A DNA stretch of 23,418 nt. Source: Actinomycetota bacterium (lineage in GTDB: Bacteria; Actinomycetota; Thermoleophilia; Solirubrobacterales; Solirubrobacteraceae). The stretch is taken from the NCBI GenBank assembly GCA_005883255.1, contig VAXS01000114.1, positions 1-23,418 of the forward strand, written 5' to 3'. Of this stretch, positions 17,360 to 23,418 are shown one piece after another. The notes below the pieces were generated by a model, which saw only the letters and a program-made list of their open reading frames with translations, searched no databases and was not told the origin of the DNA. Made by a program: the position numbers and the translations under genes. Every line of letters begins with the position of its first letter. The first letter of the stretch is position 1.

Positions 17360-17832
17360 GGCGCCGGACCGAGGTCGGCGACCTCGTCGCCCACGGCGAT
17401 CGCGCCGGCGGTGAGCACGTCCGCGCGCAGGCCCCCGCGCCGCGCCAATCCGCGCAGGACGCCGGGCTGCGTGAGCGACTCCAGGTGCCGGCAGGGATCG
17501 CAGAGCCGGCGGCCGACGCATTCGGTCTCGCCCACGCGAAAGCGCCGGCCCACCAGGTCGTTGAGCGCGATCCCGCGGGTGAGGACGTTGCGCCTGCCCT
17601 CCCAGGGCTCGAGCTCGATCCCCGCCTGGGCGGCCAGCCCCTTCAGCGCCTCAGCCTCGATCAGCGTGAGGTCGCGCCCGTCCACCCCGGCGCCGTCGCG
17701 GCGCGTGTCCGGCCCGGCCGCGTAGGCGTCGCCGTCCAGCCCGCGGCCGGCGACCGCGGTCGCCCGCTCCACCTGGCGGCGCTCGCCCTCCTCCGGCTGG
17801 GCCAGGAAGATGGCCTCGACGCGTCCGATCAC
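17356..17832 (-). CDS. MOSC-domain protein
   Basis: A small stand-alone MOSC domain protein of 158 residues, related to the C-terminal domain of molybdenum cofactor sulfurases and to YiiM-like proteins. These bind Mo-cofactor or mediate sulfur transfer through a conserved cysteine. The core GRRNVLTRGIALNDLVGRRFRVG (79-101) and CDPCRHLE (111-118, candidates C111 and C114) are visible. The start is GTG 17832 with GGAGGG immediately upstream. It is divergent from the 60-residue zinc-finger-like gene and convergent with the membrane protein, the two stop codons overlapping in CTAG at 17356-17359. The substrate is unknown. Confidence 0.88.
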   Translation of the reverse strand: MIGRVEAIFLAQPEEGERRQVERATAVAGRGLDGDAYAAGPDTRRDGAGVDGRDLTLIEAEALKGLAAQAGIELEPWEGRRNVLTRGIALNDLVGRRFRVGETECVGRRLCDPCRHLESLTQPGVLRGLARRGGLRADVLTAGAIAVGDEVADLGPAP

Positions 17833-17887
17833 GCCCTCCAGGGTGACGGAAACCGCGGCCCGACGATGGCCGGCGGGAATCCCTGGG

Positions 17888-17899
17888 TACTATCGCCGC
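17888..17899 (+). promoter_or_regulatory. Leaderless promoter -10 for the 60-residue protein
   Basis: TACTAT followed by six bases and ATG 17900 matches TANNNT-N6-ATG exactly. There is no Shine-Dalgarno sequence, so the message is probably leaderless. Confidence 0.6.
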
Positions 17900-18082
17900 A
17901 TGGATCTGGAGGAGCGGACCCTCGACACGATCGACGACCGCTGCGAGGAGTGCGGCGCCCAGCTCACGCGCGAGGAGCTGCAGGCGGTGCTGGAGAGCGG
18001 CGGGCCCTCGCTGTGCAAGATCCACGCCGCCGAGGTGGTCCCGCTGGCCGAGGAGGAGGCCACCTTCGAGGGGGAGGAGTAG
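17900..18082 (+). CDS. Small acidic zinc-finger-like protein
   Basis: A 60-residue protein I do not recognise. C15 and C18 (RCEECGAQL) and C39 with H42 (SLCKIHAAE) make a CxxC-x20-CxxH pattern likely to bind one zinc ion. A short charged helix (TREELQAVLESG) lies between the pairs. The N- and C-termini are acidic (MDLEERTLDTIDD, EEEATFEGEE). It is monocistronic with a perfect leaderless promoter and is convergent with the oxidoreductase. It may be a small regulator or a subunit-type zinc ribbon; no function is claimed. Confidence 0.75.
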   Translation: MDLEERTLDTIDDRCEECGAQLTREELQAVLESGGPSLCKIHAAEVVPLAEEEATFEGEE

Positions 18083-18095
18083 CGGCGCCGCGCTA
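18080..18095. terminator. Inverted repeat spanning two convergent stop codons
   Basis: TAGCG-GCGCCG-CGCTA is a 5-bp stem with a 6-base loop. Its ends are the TAG of the zinc-finger-like gene and, on the other strand, the TAG of the oxidoreductase. It could act as a short bidirectional terminator. Confidence 0.35.
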
Positions 18096-18911
18096 GGCGC
18101 AGCGCAGCACGATCTTCCCCAGCTTGCCGCCGGCGGCGAACCGCTCGTAGGCGTCCGCCACCTCGTCGAGCGGGAACGTGGCGGCCACCGGAACGCGCAC
18201 ATCCCCCCGGCGCACCAGCGGTAGGACCTGGCGCTCCACCCGCCGCGCGGCCAGCGCCTTTCCCTCCAGCGGCCGGGGGCGCAGGGTCGAGCCGTGGATA
18301 CGTCCCTGCGCGCCCATCAGCGCCAGCAGGTCGACCTCCGCCCGGGGTCCGCCGCCCACGCCGATCACCGTGATCCGGCCGCCGGTCGCCAGCGACCGCA
18401 GGTCGTCGGGCAGGTTGGGCCCGCCCACGAGCTCGAGGACGACGTCGAACGGGCCGTGCTCGGCGAAGCCCTCGGGCGAGATCGGCCGCGCTCCCAGCCC
18501 GGCCACCGCCTCGTGCAGCTCCGTGAACAGGGCGTCGTGGGCGGTGGTGAAGACCTCGGGGAACCCGCCGGCGGCGTCCCAGTCCAGCTCGTCGGGGACC
18601 GGTAGCGCCGCCCGCTCGTGCACCACCGCCAGCTCGGCCTGGCCGCCCCCGCCCACCACGGCCATGACGCGATCCCCGACATCGAAGCGCGCGGCGCCCG
18701 GGCCCGTCTCGGCCACCTCGCCGGCGAGCTCCAGCCCGGGGATGTCCGCCGGGGCGCCGGGCGGCGCCGGATATCGACCCGCGCGCTGGTGCAGATCGGC
18801 GCCGTTGAGCCCCGCGGCGTGGACGCGGACCAGCACCTCGCCGGTTCCCGGCCGGGGATCGGGGTGCTCGGCGACGACCACCTGGCCGTCGCGGACCGTG
18901 ACCGCACGCAC
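18093..18911 (-). CDS. Quinone oxidoreductase-like MDR protein, Rossmann loop deleted
   Basis: Zinc-less medium-chain dehydrogenase/reductase related to NADPH:quinone oxidoreductases. From GTG 18911 it has 272 residues against about 310-330 for the family. The GroES-like half is normal (GEVLVRVHAAGLNGADLHQRAG, GLELAGEVAETGPGA, VGDRVMAVVGGGGQAELAVV). The reading frame then passes from TTAHDALFTEL directly to HEAVAGLGARP, skipping about 35-40 residues that should contain the glycine-rich NADPH-binding loop (usual form HGAAGGVG). Sequence after the gap is again normal (GPFDVVLELVGGPNL, GKLGKIVL). The frame is intact, so it is either an in-frame deletion allele or a cofactor-free relative. An ATG at 18950 would only add a poorly supported extension. 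CAGAAT lies 8 bases before the GTG. Confidence 0.8.
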   Translation of the reverse strand: MRAVTVRDGQVVVAEHPDPRPGTGEVLVRVHAAGLNGADLHQRAGRYPAPPGAPADIPGLELAGEVAETGPGAARFDVGDRVMAVVGGGGQAELAVVHERAALPVPDELDWDAAGGFPEVFTTAHDALFTELHEAVAGLGARPISPEGFAEHGPFDVVLELVGGPNLPDDLRSLATGGRITVIGVGGGPRAEVDLLALMGAQGRIHGSTLRPRPLEGKALAARRVERQVLPLVRRGDVRVPVAATFPLDEVADAYERFAAGGKLGKIVLRCA

Positions 18912-18969
18912 GGCGGGCGATTCTGGCAGGGCCGTCCGGCGCGTGCGCAAACGTATGCGGTAGTGCTTA

Positions 18970-19000
18970 TTGACGCAAACTGCGGGTTTCGAGATCTAGA
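18970..19000 (+). promoter_or_regulatory. Candidate promoter of the lipase-like gene
   Basis: TTGACG (18970-18975) is a good -35. GATCTA (18993-18998, 17-bp spacing) or TCTAGA (18995-19000, 19-bp) could be the -10. The surrounding stretch is clearly AT-richer than its neighbours. Confidence 0.35.
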
Positions 19001-19024
19001 ACTCGGGGACATGGGCAGCGGGCG

Positions 19025-19828
19025 ATGGGCTTACCTCCTCTCACCTCGACGCTGAGCGCGGTGCGTGCGGGGCTCCACTTCCCGCCCATCTGGCGCGAGA
19101 CGCGCACGCCGCGTGAGCTGGCCCGGCTCCTGACGTCCGACGCCTTCCGCGCGCCCGACCCCGGCCTGGGCGGCGGCCGGCCCGTGCTGCTGATCCCGGG
19201 CTTCCTGGCCGGCGACGGATCGCTGAACCTGATGACGACCTGGCTGCGGCGCTCGGGCTTCCGCGCGCAGCGGACCGGCATCCGCCTGAACGTGAACTGC
19301 TCGGCCCAGGCGCTGGACGCGCTGGAGCTGCGGCTGGAGGCGCTGGTCAAGGTCGCCGGGCGGCCGGCCACGCTGATCGGGCAGAGCCGCGGCGGAACAC
19401 TGGCGCGCGCGCTGGCGGTGCGCCGGCCCGAGTTGGTGGAGACCGTGGTCGCGCTGGGCGCGCCGCAGCTCGATCCGCTGGCGGTGCACCCGCTGATCCT
19501 GCTGCAGGTGGGCGCGGTGGGCGCGCTCGGCACGCTGGGCGTGCCCGGCCTGTTCACGCGCAACTGCTGGGACGGCGAGTGCTGCCAGCAGTTCCGCGAG
19601 TCGTTCGACCAGCCGTTCCCGGACGGCGTGCGCTACGTCGCGATCTACTCGCGCAGCGACGGCATCGTCCACTGGCGGGCGTGCCTGGACCCCGACGCCC
19701 AGCACGTCGAGATCGAGGCCAGCCACATCGGCATGGCGGTCAGCCTGCAGGCCTACCGGGCGGTGGCCGCCGCGTTGCAGCCGCCGGCGGCCGACGACGC
19801 GTTCGAGCCCGTACGGCTCGCCGCCTAG
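19025..19828 (+). CDS. Alpha/beta hydrolase, lipase/esterase-like
   Basis: A 267-residue alpha/beta-hydrolase. The oxyanion region is LLIPGFLAGDGS (55-66). The nucleophile elbow GQSRGG (119-124) gives S121, the acid is D212 (YSRSDGIVHW) and the base H234 (SHIGMA). An insertion rich in cysteine (NCWDGECC, 180-187) could form a disulfide or bind metal. No signal peptide or membrane helix is obvious. The substrate is unknown; lipase, acyl-esterase or thioesterase activity is possible. The start ATG 19025 has only weak purine-rich sequence upstream. The stop shares CTAG with the convergent methyltransferase gene. Confidence 0.85.
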   Translation: MGLPPLTSTLSAVRAGLHFPPIWRETRTPRELARLLTSDAFRAPDPGLGGGRPVLLIPGFLAGDGSLNLMTTWLRRSGFRAQRTGIRLNVNCSAQALDALELRLEALVKVAGRPATLIGQSRGGTLARALAVRRPELVETVVALGAPQLDPLAVHPLILLQVGAVGALGTLGVPGLFTRNCWDGECCQQFRESFDQPFPDGVRYVAIYSRSDGIVHWRACLDPDAQHVEIEASHIGMAVSLQAYRAVAAALQPPAADDAFEPVRLAA

Positions 19829-21183
19829 CTTCCGGCGCGCTCCAGCAGCGCCACGCATTCGATGTGCGGCGTCTGCGGGAACATGTCCACCGGCCGGACG
19901 CGGCGCAGCGCCCAGCCCGCCTCCGCCAGCTGGGCCGCGTTGGGGGCGAGCGTGGTGGGATTGCAGGAGACGTAGACGATCCGCCGCGGCGCCGCCTCGA
20001 CGATCCGGCGGACGACCTTCTTGGACAGCCCCGCCCGCGGCGGGTCGACCACCAGGACCTCGGGGCGCCCCGCCCGGGCCACCAGCTCGCGCAGGGCCAG
20101 GCGCACGTCGCCGGCGTAGAAGCTGGCGTTGTCGACCTCGTTGCGGCGGGCGTTCTCGATGGCGTCGGCCACCGCGGACTCGACGATCTCCAGCCCGAAC
20201 AGCGCGGCGGCCCGCGGAGCCAGCGTCAGCCCCACGGTCCCGATGCCGCAGTAGAGGTCGAACACGCGCTCGAACCCCCGCAGGTCGGCGTACTCCCCGG
20301 CCAGCCCGTACAGGCGCTCGGCCATCTCCGTGTTGGTCTGGAAGAACGCCTCGGGCGAGATGCGCAGGCGCAGCCCGGCCAGCTCCTCCTCCAGGTGCGC
20401 GGCGCCGGCGACCAGCTCGGTCTCGCCGCCGGCCGTGGTCTCCCCCATGCTCTCCGTGCGCGTCCACCACACGCCGTCGGCGCCGGCCTCCGCGGCCAGC
20501 GCGTCGGCGCGCAGGTCGCCCGGCGAGGTGATCAGCCGCACGTGCAGCTGCCCGGTGCGCCGACCCTCGCGCACCACCAGGTTGCGCAGCAGGCCCGTGT
20601 GCTCGCGACGATCGTAGGCCGGCAGTCCCTCGTCCCGGCACCAGGCCAGCACCCGGTCGCGGGCGGCGTTGCCGGGCTCCGAGGCCAGCCGGCAGTCGTC
20701 CAGCGGCTCGATCACGTCGAAGCGCCCGGGCGCGTGGAAGCCGCACACCAGCTGGCCGGAGTCGTCGCGGCCGAACGAGTACTCGAGCTTGTTGCGGTAG
20801 CGCCACGTCTGCTCCGCGGGCACGATCGGCTCCAGCGCGAAGCCCTCCAGGCGCCCGATCCGCCGCAGCGCGTCCTCGACCTGGCCCTGCTTGGCCTCCA
20901 GCTGGCGCTCGTAGCGCAGCTCCTGCCAGGGCGCGCCGGGGTGGTCGGCGACCGGTGGGACCCGGTCGGGACCGGGCTCGAGCAGCTCCTCGGCGCGGGC
21001 CTCGGCGTAGGCTCGGCGGCCGCGCGTGACGCGGGCCCGGACGCGGTCACCCGGGAACGCGCCCGTGACGAACACGACGTATCCGTCCAGCCGGGCCACG
21101 CCGGCGCCGCCGTAGGCGAGCGACTCGACCCGCAGCTCGAGCTCGGCCCCGCGCTGCGGGCGGATGCGGGCGGTGGCCTCCAC
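19825..21183 (-). CDS. RlmD/TrmA-family RNA (uracil-5-)-methyltransferase
   Basis: SAM-dependent methyltransferase making 5-methyluridine, most likely in 23S rRNA. It has 452 residues: an N-terminal TRAM/OB domain (about 12-70), a central domain with WRYRNKLEYSFG, then the SAM domain with FDLYCGIGTVGL, VVDPPRAGL, the nucleophile region YVSCNPTTLA (C407) and the general-base glutamate HIECVALLE (E442). The [4Fe-4S] cysteine cluster that E. coli RlmD carries just after the TRAM domain is absent; the segment reads VPPVADHPGAPWQELRYE. The start is GTG 21183, with CATCCT-N6-GTG just upstream, close to the leaderless pattern. The exact target uridine is not predictable. Confidence 0.9.
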   Translation of the reverse strand: MEATARIRPQRGAELELRVESLAYGGAGVARLDGYVVFVTGAFPGDRVRARVTRGRRAYAEARAEELLEPGPDRVPPVADHPGAPWQELRYERQLEAKQGQVEDALRRIGRLEGFALEPIVPAEQTWRYRNKLEYSFGRDDSGQLVCGFHAPGRFDVIEPLDDCRLASEPGNAARDRVLAWCRDEGLPAYDRREHTGLLRNLVVREGRRTGQLHVRLITSPGDLRADALAAEAGADGVWWTRTESMGETTAGGETELVAGAAHLEEELAGLRLRISPEAFFQTNTEMAERLYGLAGEYADLRGFERVFDLYCGIGTVGLTLAPRAAALFGLEIVESAVADAIENARRNEVDNASFYAGDVRLALRELVARAGRPEVLVVDPPRAGLSKKVVRRIVEAAPRRIVYVSCNPTTLAPNAAQLAEAGWALRRVRPVDMFPQTPHIECVALLERAGS

Positions 21184-21189
21184 GCGACC

Positions 21190-21215
21190 AGGATGGCAGG
21201 CCGCGAGCAGCGGCC
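21190..21215 (-). promoter_or_regulatory. Hairpin and -10-like box before the methyltransferase
   Basis: GGCCGC-GAGCA-GCGGCC (21199-21215) is a perfect 6-bp hairpin that could end the upstream basic-protein transcript. Just beyond it on the minus strand CATCCT (21195-21190) lies six bases before GTG 21183, a near match to the leaderless -10 layout. Confidence 0.4.
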
Positions 21216-21225
21216 CGAGCGGGGG

Positions 21226-21834
21226 CTAGCCCAGTGCCTTCTCGATCGCGCCGAGCACCGACTTGCGGTTGGCGTTGCGGCGCTCGTAGTCGCGGACCTT
21301 GCGCAGCTGCGCGGGGGTGAGGTCGCTCAGGCGCTCGGTGACCTGCGCGGCGGTGAGGTCGTCGTAGTTCGAGATCGGGAACGAGCCGGTGCCGGTGGCG
21401 CGGCGCACCCGATCGACCTCGCGCAGCGCGCGGTCCGTCGCCTTGCCCGTGACCGCCCGCCGGGCGGTGTCGAGCTGGCCCCGGCTGCGACCGAGCAGCT
21501 GCTCGATGTCGGCCAGGACGTCCTCGGTCTGCTTGCGCCCTCGGCGCAGGATCTCGACCAGCAGCTCGTTGGCGTCGCTGCGGGTCATGCGCCCGCGCCT
21601 AACGGCGTCGTCGAGCGACTCCTGGAGGCGATCGCGGGTCACCACCACCCCGCGCCCGAGGACCTCGAACACCTGCTGAACGGGACGCGTGGTATCGCTG
21701 GCGGCCGCGGCGCTCGAGCGCCGCTGCGCGGTCGAGCGCGAGGAGCGGGCCCGGGTGGAGGAGGACTTCCGGGGCGCGCTCGAGCGGCGCGCACCGGACC
21801 GGCTGCGGGCGGATTGCCTCTTCGGCTGCGGCAT
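21226..21834 (-). CDS. Histone-like basic protein with phasin-like helical core
   Basis: A 202-residue protein in three parts. Residues 1-42 are a disordered Lys/Arg/Ser tail (KRQSARSRSGARRSS, PRKSSSTRARSS) like histone H1 or mycobacterial HupB tails. Residues about 50-150 are a long helical, phasin-like segment with GRMTRSDANELLVEILRRGR. Residues about 153-202 form a compact helical motif (NYDDLTAAQVTERLSDLTPAQLRKV, YERRNANRKSVLGAIEKAL) seen in actinobacterial helical proteins. I infer a nucleoid-associated or granule-associated role. ATG 21834 is preceded by GAGGAGGG about 10 bases upstream, which fixes the start. A candidate general-stress promoter lies about 70 bp upstream. Confidence 0.75.
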   Translation of the reverse strand: MPQPKRQSARSRSGARRSSAPRKSSSTRARSSRSTAQRRSSAAAASDTTRPVQQVFEVLGRGVVVTRDRLQESLDDAVRRGRMTRSDANELLVEILRRGRKQTEDVLADIEQLLGRSRGQLDTARRAVTGKATDRALREVDRVRRATGTGSFPISNYDDLTAAQVTERLSDLTPAQLRKVRDYERRNANRKSVLGAIEKALG

Positions 21835-21902
21835 GGTCGGGCTCCCTCCTCGGATCGACGGCGGCGAGGCTATCGCACGGCCGTCCACGTCCCGGGGCGT
21901 GC

Positions 21903-21929
21903 ATACCCGAACGGTTCAAACTGGAAAAC
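21903..21929 (-). promoter_or_regulatory. Candidate SigB/SigF-type promoter of the basic protein
   Basis: On the minus strand GTTT (21929-21926) and GGGTAT (21908-21903) are separated by 17 bases. This resembles the general-stress consensus GTTT-N14-16-GGGTAT with slightly long spacing. Within this gap ACGGTTC also occurs twice as a direct repeat (21911-21917 and 21948-21954). Confidence 0.35.
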
Positions 21930-21996
21930 CGGCCGCCGCTCCGGTAAACGGTTCCGTCCGCGGGAGCAGCGGGCTCCCAGGAGGGGCAGGGGTCGG

Positions 21997-23418
21997 ATGC
22001 GGAAGTGGGTCGTCGCAACGTGCTGTGCGCTCGCCGCGCTGGCGAGCGCGGCGCCCGCGCACGCGCAGCTGCCCTACGGGAACGGGCCGCAGTGGAGGAC
22101 CGATCCGGGCCAGGTTCCCAACGACCTGGACGGCGCCGGCAACACGTTCAAGTTCGCGGCCACCCCGGAGGACAACAACTTCCCGGTCAACCAGCAGCAG
22201 TCGGAGCTGTGCGGGGTCCGCGGCGGCTGGATCGCCGACGCCCACGCCAGCTACGCCTTCTCGGCCTGTCCCCCGGATCCGGGCGGGACGCGCACCGTGA
22301 ACACGGCTTGGACGGTCACCACCGGCCGGCCCGACGTCTCGATCGCGGTCCTGGACTCGGGCATCGAGTGGAACGACCTGGGCGCGATGGAGGACCTGCG
22401 CCACAAGGTCCGCCTGAACACCGGCGAGCTGCCGCCGCCCAACGTCGACGGCCCGTCGCAGGACCCGTACGTGAACTGCGACGACCTGAAGGGCAAGCCG
22501 GCCGGGACGTATGACCTCAACGGCGACGGCGTGGTCAACGTGTCCGACTACGCCTGCGACTCTCGGGTAAGCGCCGACCCACCACACGGCTCCGGAGCCA
22601 CCTACCCCGCCGACTGGTCTGACGCCTTCGCCCGGGGCAAGCCGGTGCTCGATCCGGAGGACATCATCATCGCGTTCTCCGACGGAACCGACGCCGACCA
22701 CAACGGCTACGTGGACGACATCGCCGGCTGGGACTTCCTGGACGACGACAACGACCCCTTCGACGACGTCCAGTACGGGCACGGGACCGGCGAGGCGAAG
22801 AACTCGAGCGCCGAGGCCAACAACGGTGGCCAGACCGGCAGCTGCCCCAACTGCATGGTGATCCCGCTGCGGGTGGGCGACTCGTTCGTGGCCGACGAGA
22901 ACCGCTTCGCCGCGGCCGCGCTGTACGCCACCGACAACGGGGCCCTGGTCATCCAGGAGGCGCTGGGGACGCTGAACAACTCCAAGCTGGGCCGCGACGC
23001 CGTCGACTACGCCTACCGCCACGGCGTGACCGTCATCGCGTCGGCGGCCGACGAGGCCGCGCAGCATCACAACTACCCGTCGTCGTTGCCGCACACGATC
23101 GTGGTCAACTCGGTGCGCAACTACGACGCCTCGACCGAGGCGCCCAAGTCGTACCTGCGCTTCAACGGCTGCACGAACTTCTCCTCGAAGATCACGGTGG
23201 CGATCCCCAGCACCAGCTGCTCGTCCAACGCCACCGGGATCGCGGCGGGGATCGCCGGGCTGGTGTACAGCGCGGCGCTGAACGCGCACGACTCCAACCG
23301 GCTCGGCCGCGACACCGCCGACTGCAACCCGCTGAGCCCGCGGGCCTGCTACGTCACGCCCAACGAGGTGCGCCAGCTCATGGCCTCGGGACAGGTGGGC
23401 CCAACCCCCCAGTCCGAC
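21997..23418 (+). CDS. Secreted subtilase (S8)-like protein, probably inactive; 3' end outside window
   Basis: The frame is open from ATG 21997 to the window edge, 474 codons. A Sec signal peptide (MRKWVVATCCALAALASAAP, cleavage after AHA at about 23) marks it as exported. The S8 aspartate block IAVLDSGIEWND (D120) and histidine block YGHGTGEA (H262) are kept. The serine block reads SSNATGIAAGIAGL. Aligned on AGL to the usual GTSMAAPHVAGL, the catalytic serine position is T413 and the preceding Gly-Thr are lost. The oxyanion-hole asparagine region reads ASAADEA, putting D352 where Asn is expected. A dockerin/EF-hand-like calcium loop DLNGDGVVNVSD (173-184) and DADHNGYVDDIAGWDF are present. 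A GGAGGGG ribosome-binding site lies upstream. This looks like a pseudoprotease or a substrate-binding relative. Confidence 0.85.
   Translation, partial: MRKWVVATCCALAALASAAPAHAQLPYGNGPQWRTDPGQVPNDLDGAGNTFKFAATPEDNNFPVNQQQSELCGVRGGWIADAHASYAFSACPPDPGGTRTVNTAWTVTTGRPDVSIAVLDSGIEWNDLGAMEDLRHKVRLNTGELPPPNVDGPSQDPYVNCDDLKGKPAGTYDLNGDGVVNVSDYACDSRVSADPPHGSGATYPADWSDAFARGKPVLDPEDIIIAFSDGTDADHNGYVDDIAGWDFLDDDNDPFDDVQYGHGTGEAKNSSAEANNGGQTGSCPNCMVIPLRVGDSFVADENRFAAAALYATDNGALVIQEALGTLNNSKLGRDAVDYAYRHGVTVIASAADEAAQHHNYPSSLPHTIVVNSVRNYDASTEAPKSYLRFNGCTNFSSKITVAIPSTSCSSNATGIAAGIAGLVYSAALNAHDSNRLGRDTADCNPLSPRACYVTPNEVRQLMASGQVGPTPQSD

Noticed and set aside
18912..18950. ATG 18950 as start of the oxidoreductase
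   Set aside because: The extra 13 residues do not resemble the family, whose proteins begin at the VRAVTVRDG segment encoded from GTG 18911.
21916..23289. Minus-strand 457-codon open frame
   Set aside because: Shadow of the subtilase-like gene, whose signal peptide, ribosome-binding site and S8 motifs are on the plus strand.

Overview
The window is very GC-rich and gene-dense. It carries a dnaK-grpE-dnaJ-hspR operon with clpB close by, a bacterial PI-phosphate synthase-like enzyme next to myo-inositol-phosphate synthase, many GTG starts, and several apparently leaderless genes. Together these point to an actinobacterium. The protein flavour (UDG-like, MGH1-like hydrolase and RlmD variants) suggests Thermoleophilia/Solirubrobacterales, but that placement is inference. 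I see no tRNA, rRNA, CRISPR array, insertion sequence or phage gene.

Layout. (1) 1-7290, heat-shock block, mostly minus strand: the 5' two-thirds of clpB, then a plus-strand MGH1/GH63-like glycoside hydrolase wedged between clpB and hspR, then hspR, dnaJ, grpE and dnaK. clpB and dnaK share a nearly identical 13-bp box just upstream. (2) 7291-8849, minus: a PfkB sugar kinase translationally coupled to an Fe-S endonuclease III-like glycosylase. (3) 8894-17359, plus: an alpha/beta hydrolase, a large polytopic membrane protein, an Aur1-type PAP2 enzyme coupled to a PI-phosphate synthase-like CDP-alcohol phosphotransferase, ino1, a GT4-PHP fusion, a divergent uracil-DNA-glycosylase homologue, and a small membrane protein resembling presenilin-type aspartyl proteases. 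(4) 17356-21834: a MOSC protein, a 60-residue zinc-finger-like protein, a quinone oxidoreductase without its nucleotide-binding loop, a lipase-like hydrolase, an RlmD-type rRNA methyltransferase without Fe-S cysteines, and a histone-like/phasin-like basic protein. (5) 21997 to the end: a secreted subtilase-like protein, cut by the window edge, whose catalytic serine appears replaced.

How the genes may work together. The most coherent system is an inositol-phospholipid block at 11337-16014. Ino1 would make inositol phosphate, the CDP-alcohol phosphotransferase would join it to CDP-diacylglycerol, and the coupled PAP2 protein is a good candidate for the PI-phosphate phosphatase or for an inositol-phosphate transferase. 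The GT4-PHP fusion would act downstream; its PHP phosphoesterase site is complete but its GT4 donor site is degraded. A second theme is loss or replacement of catalytic signatures in otherwise intact reading frames: the GT4 domain, the UDG-like protein, the oxidoreductase and the subtilase.
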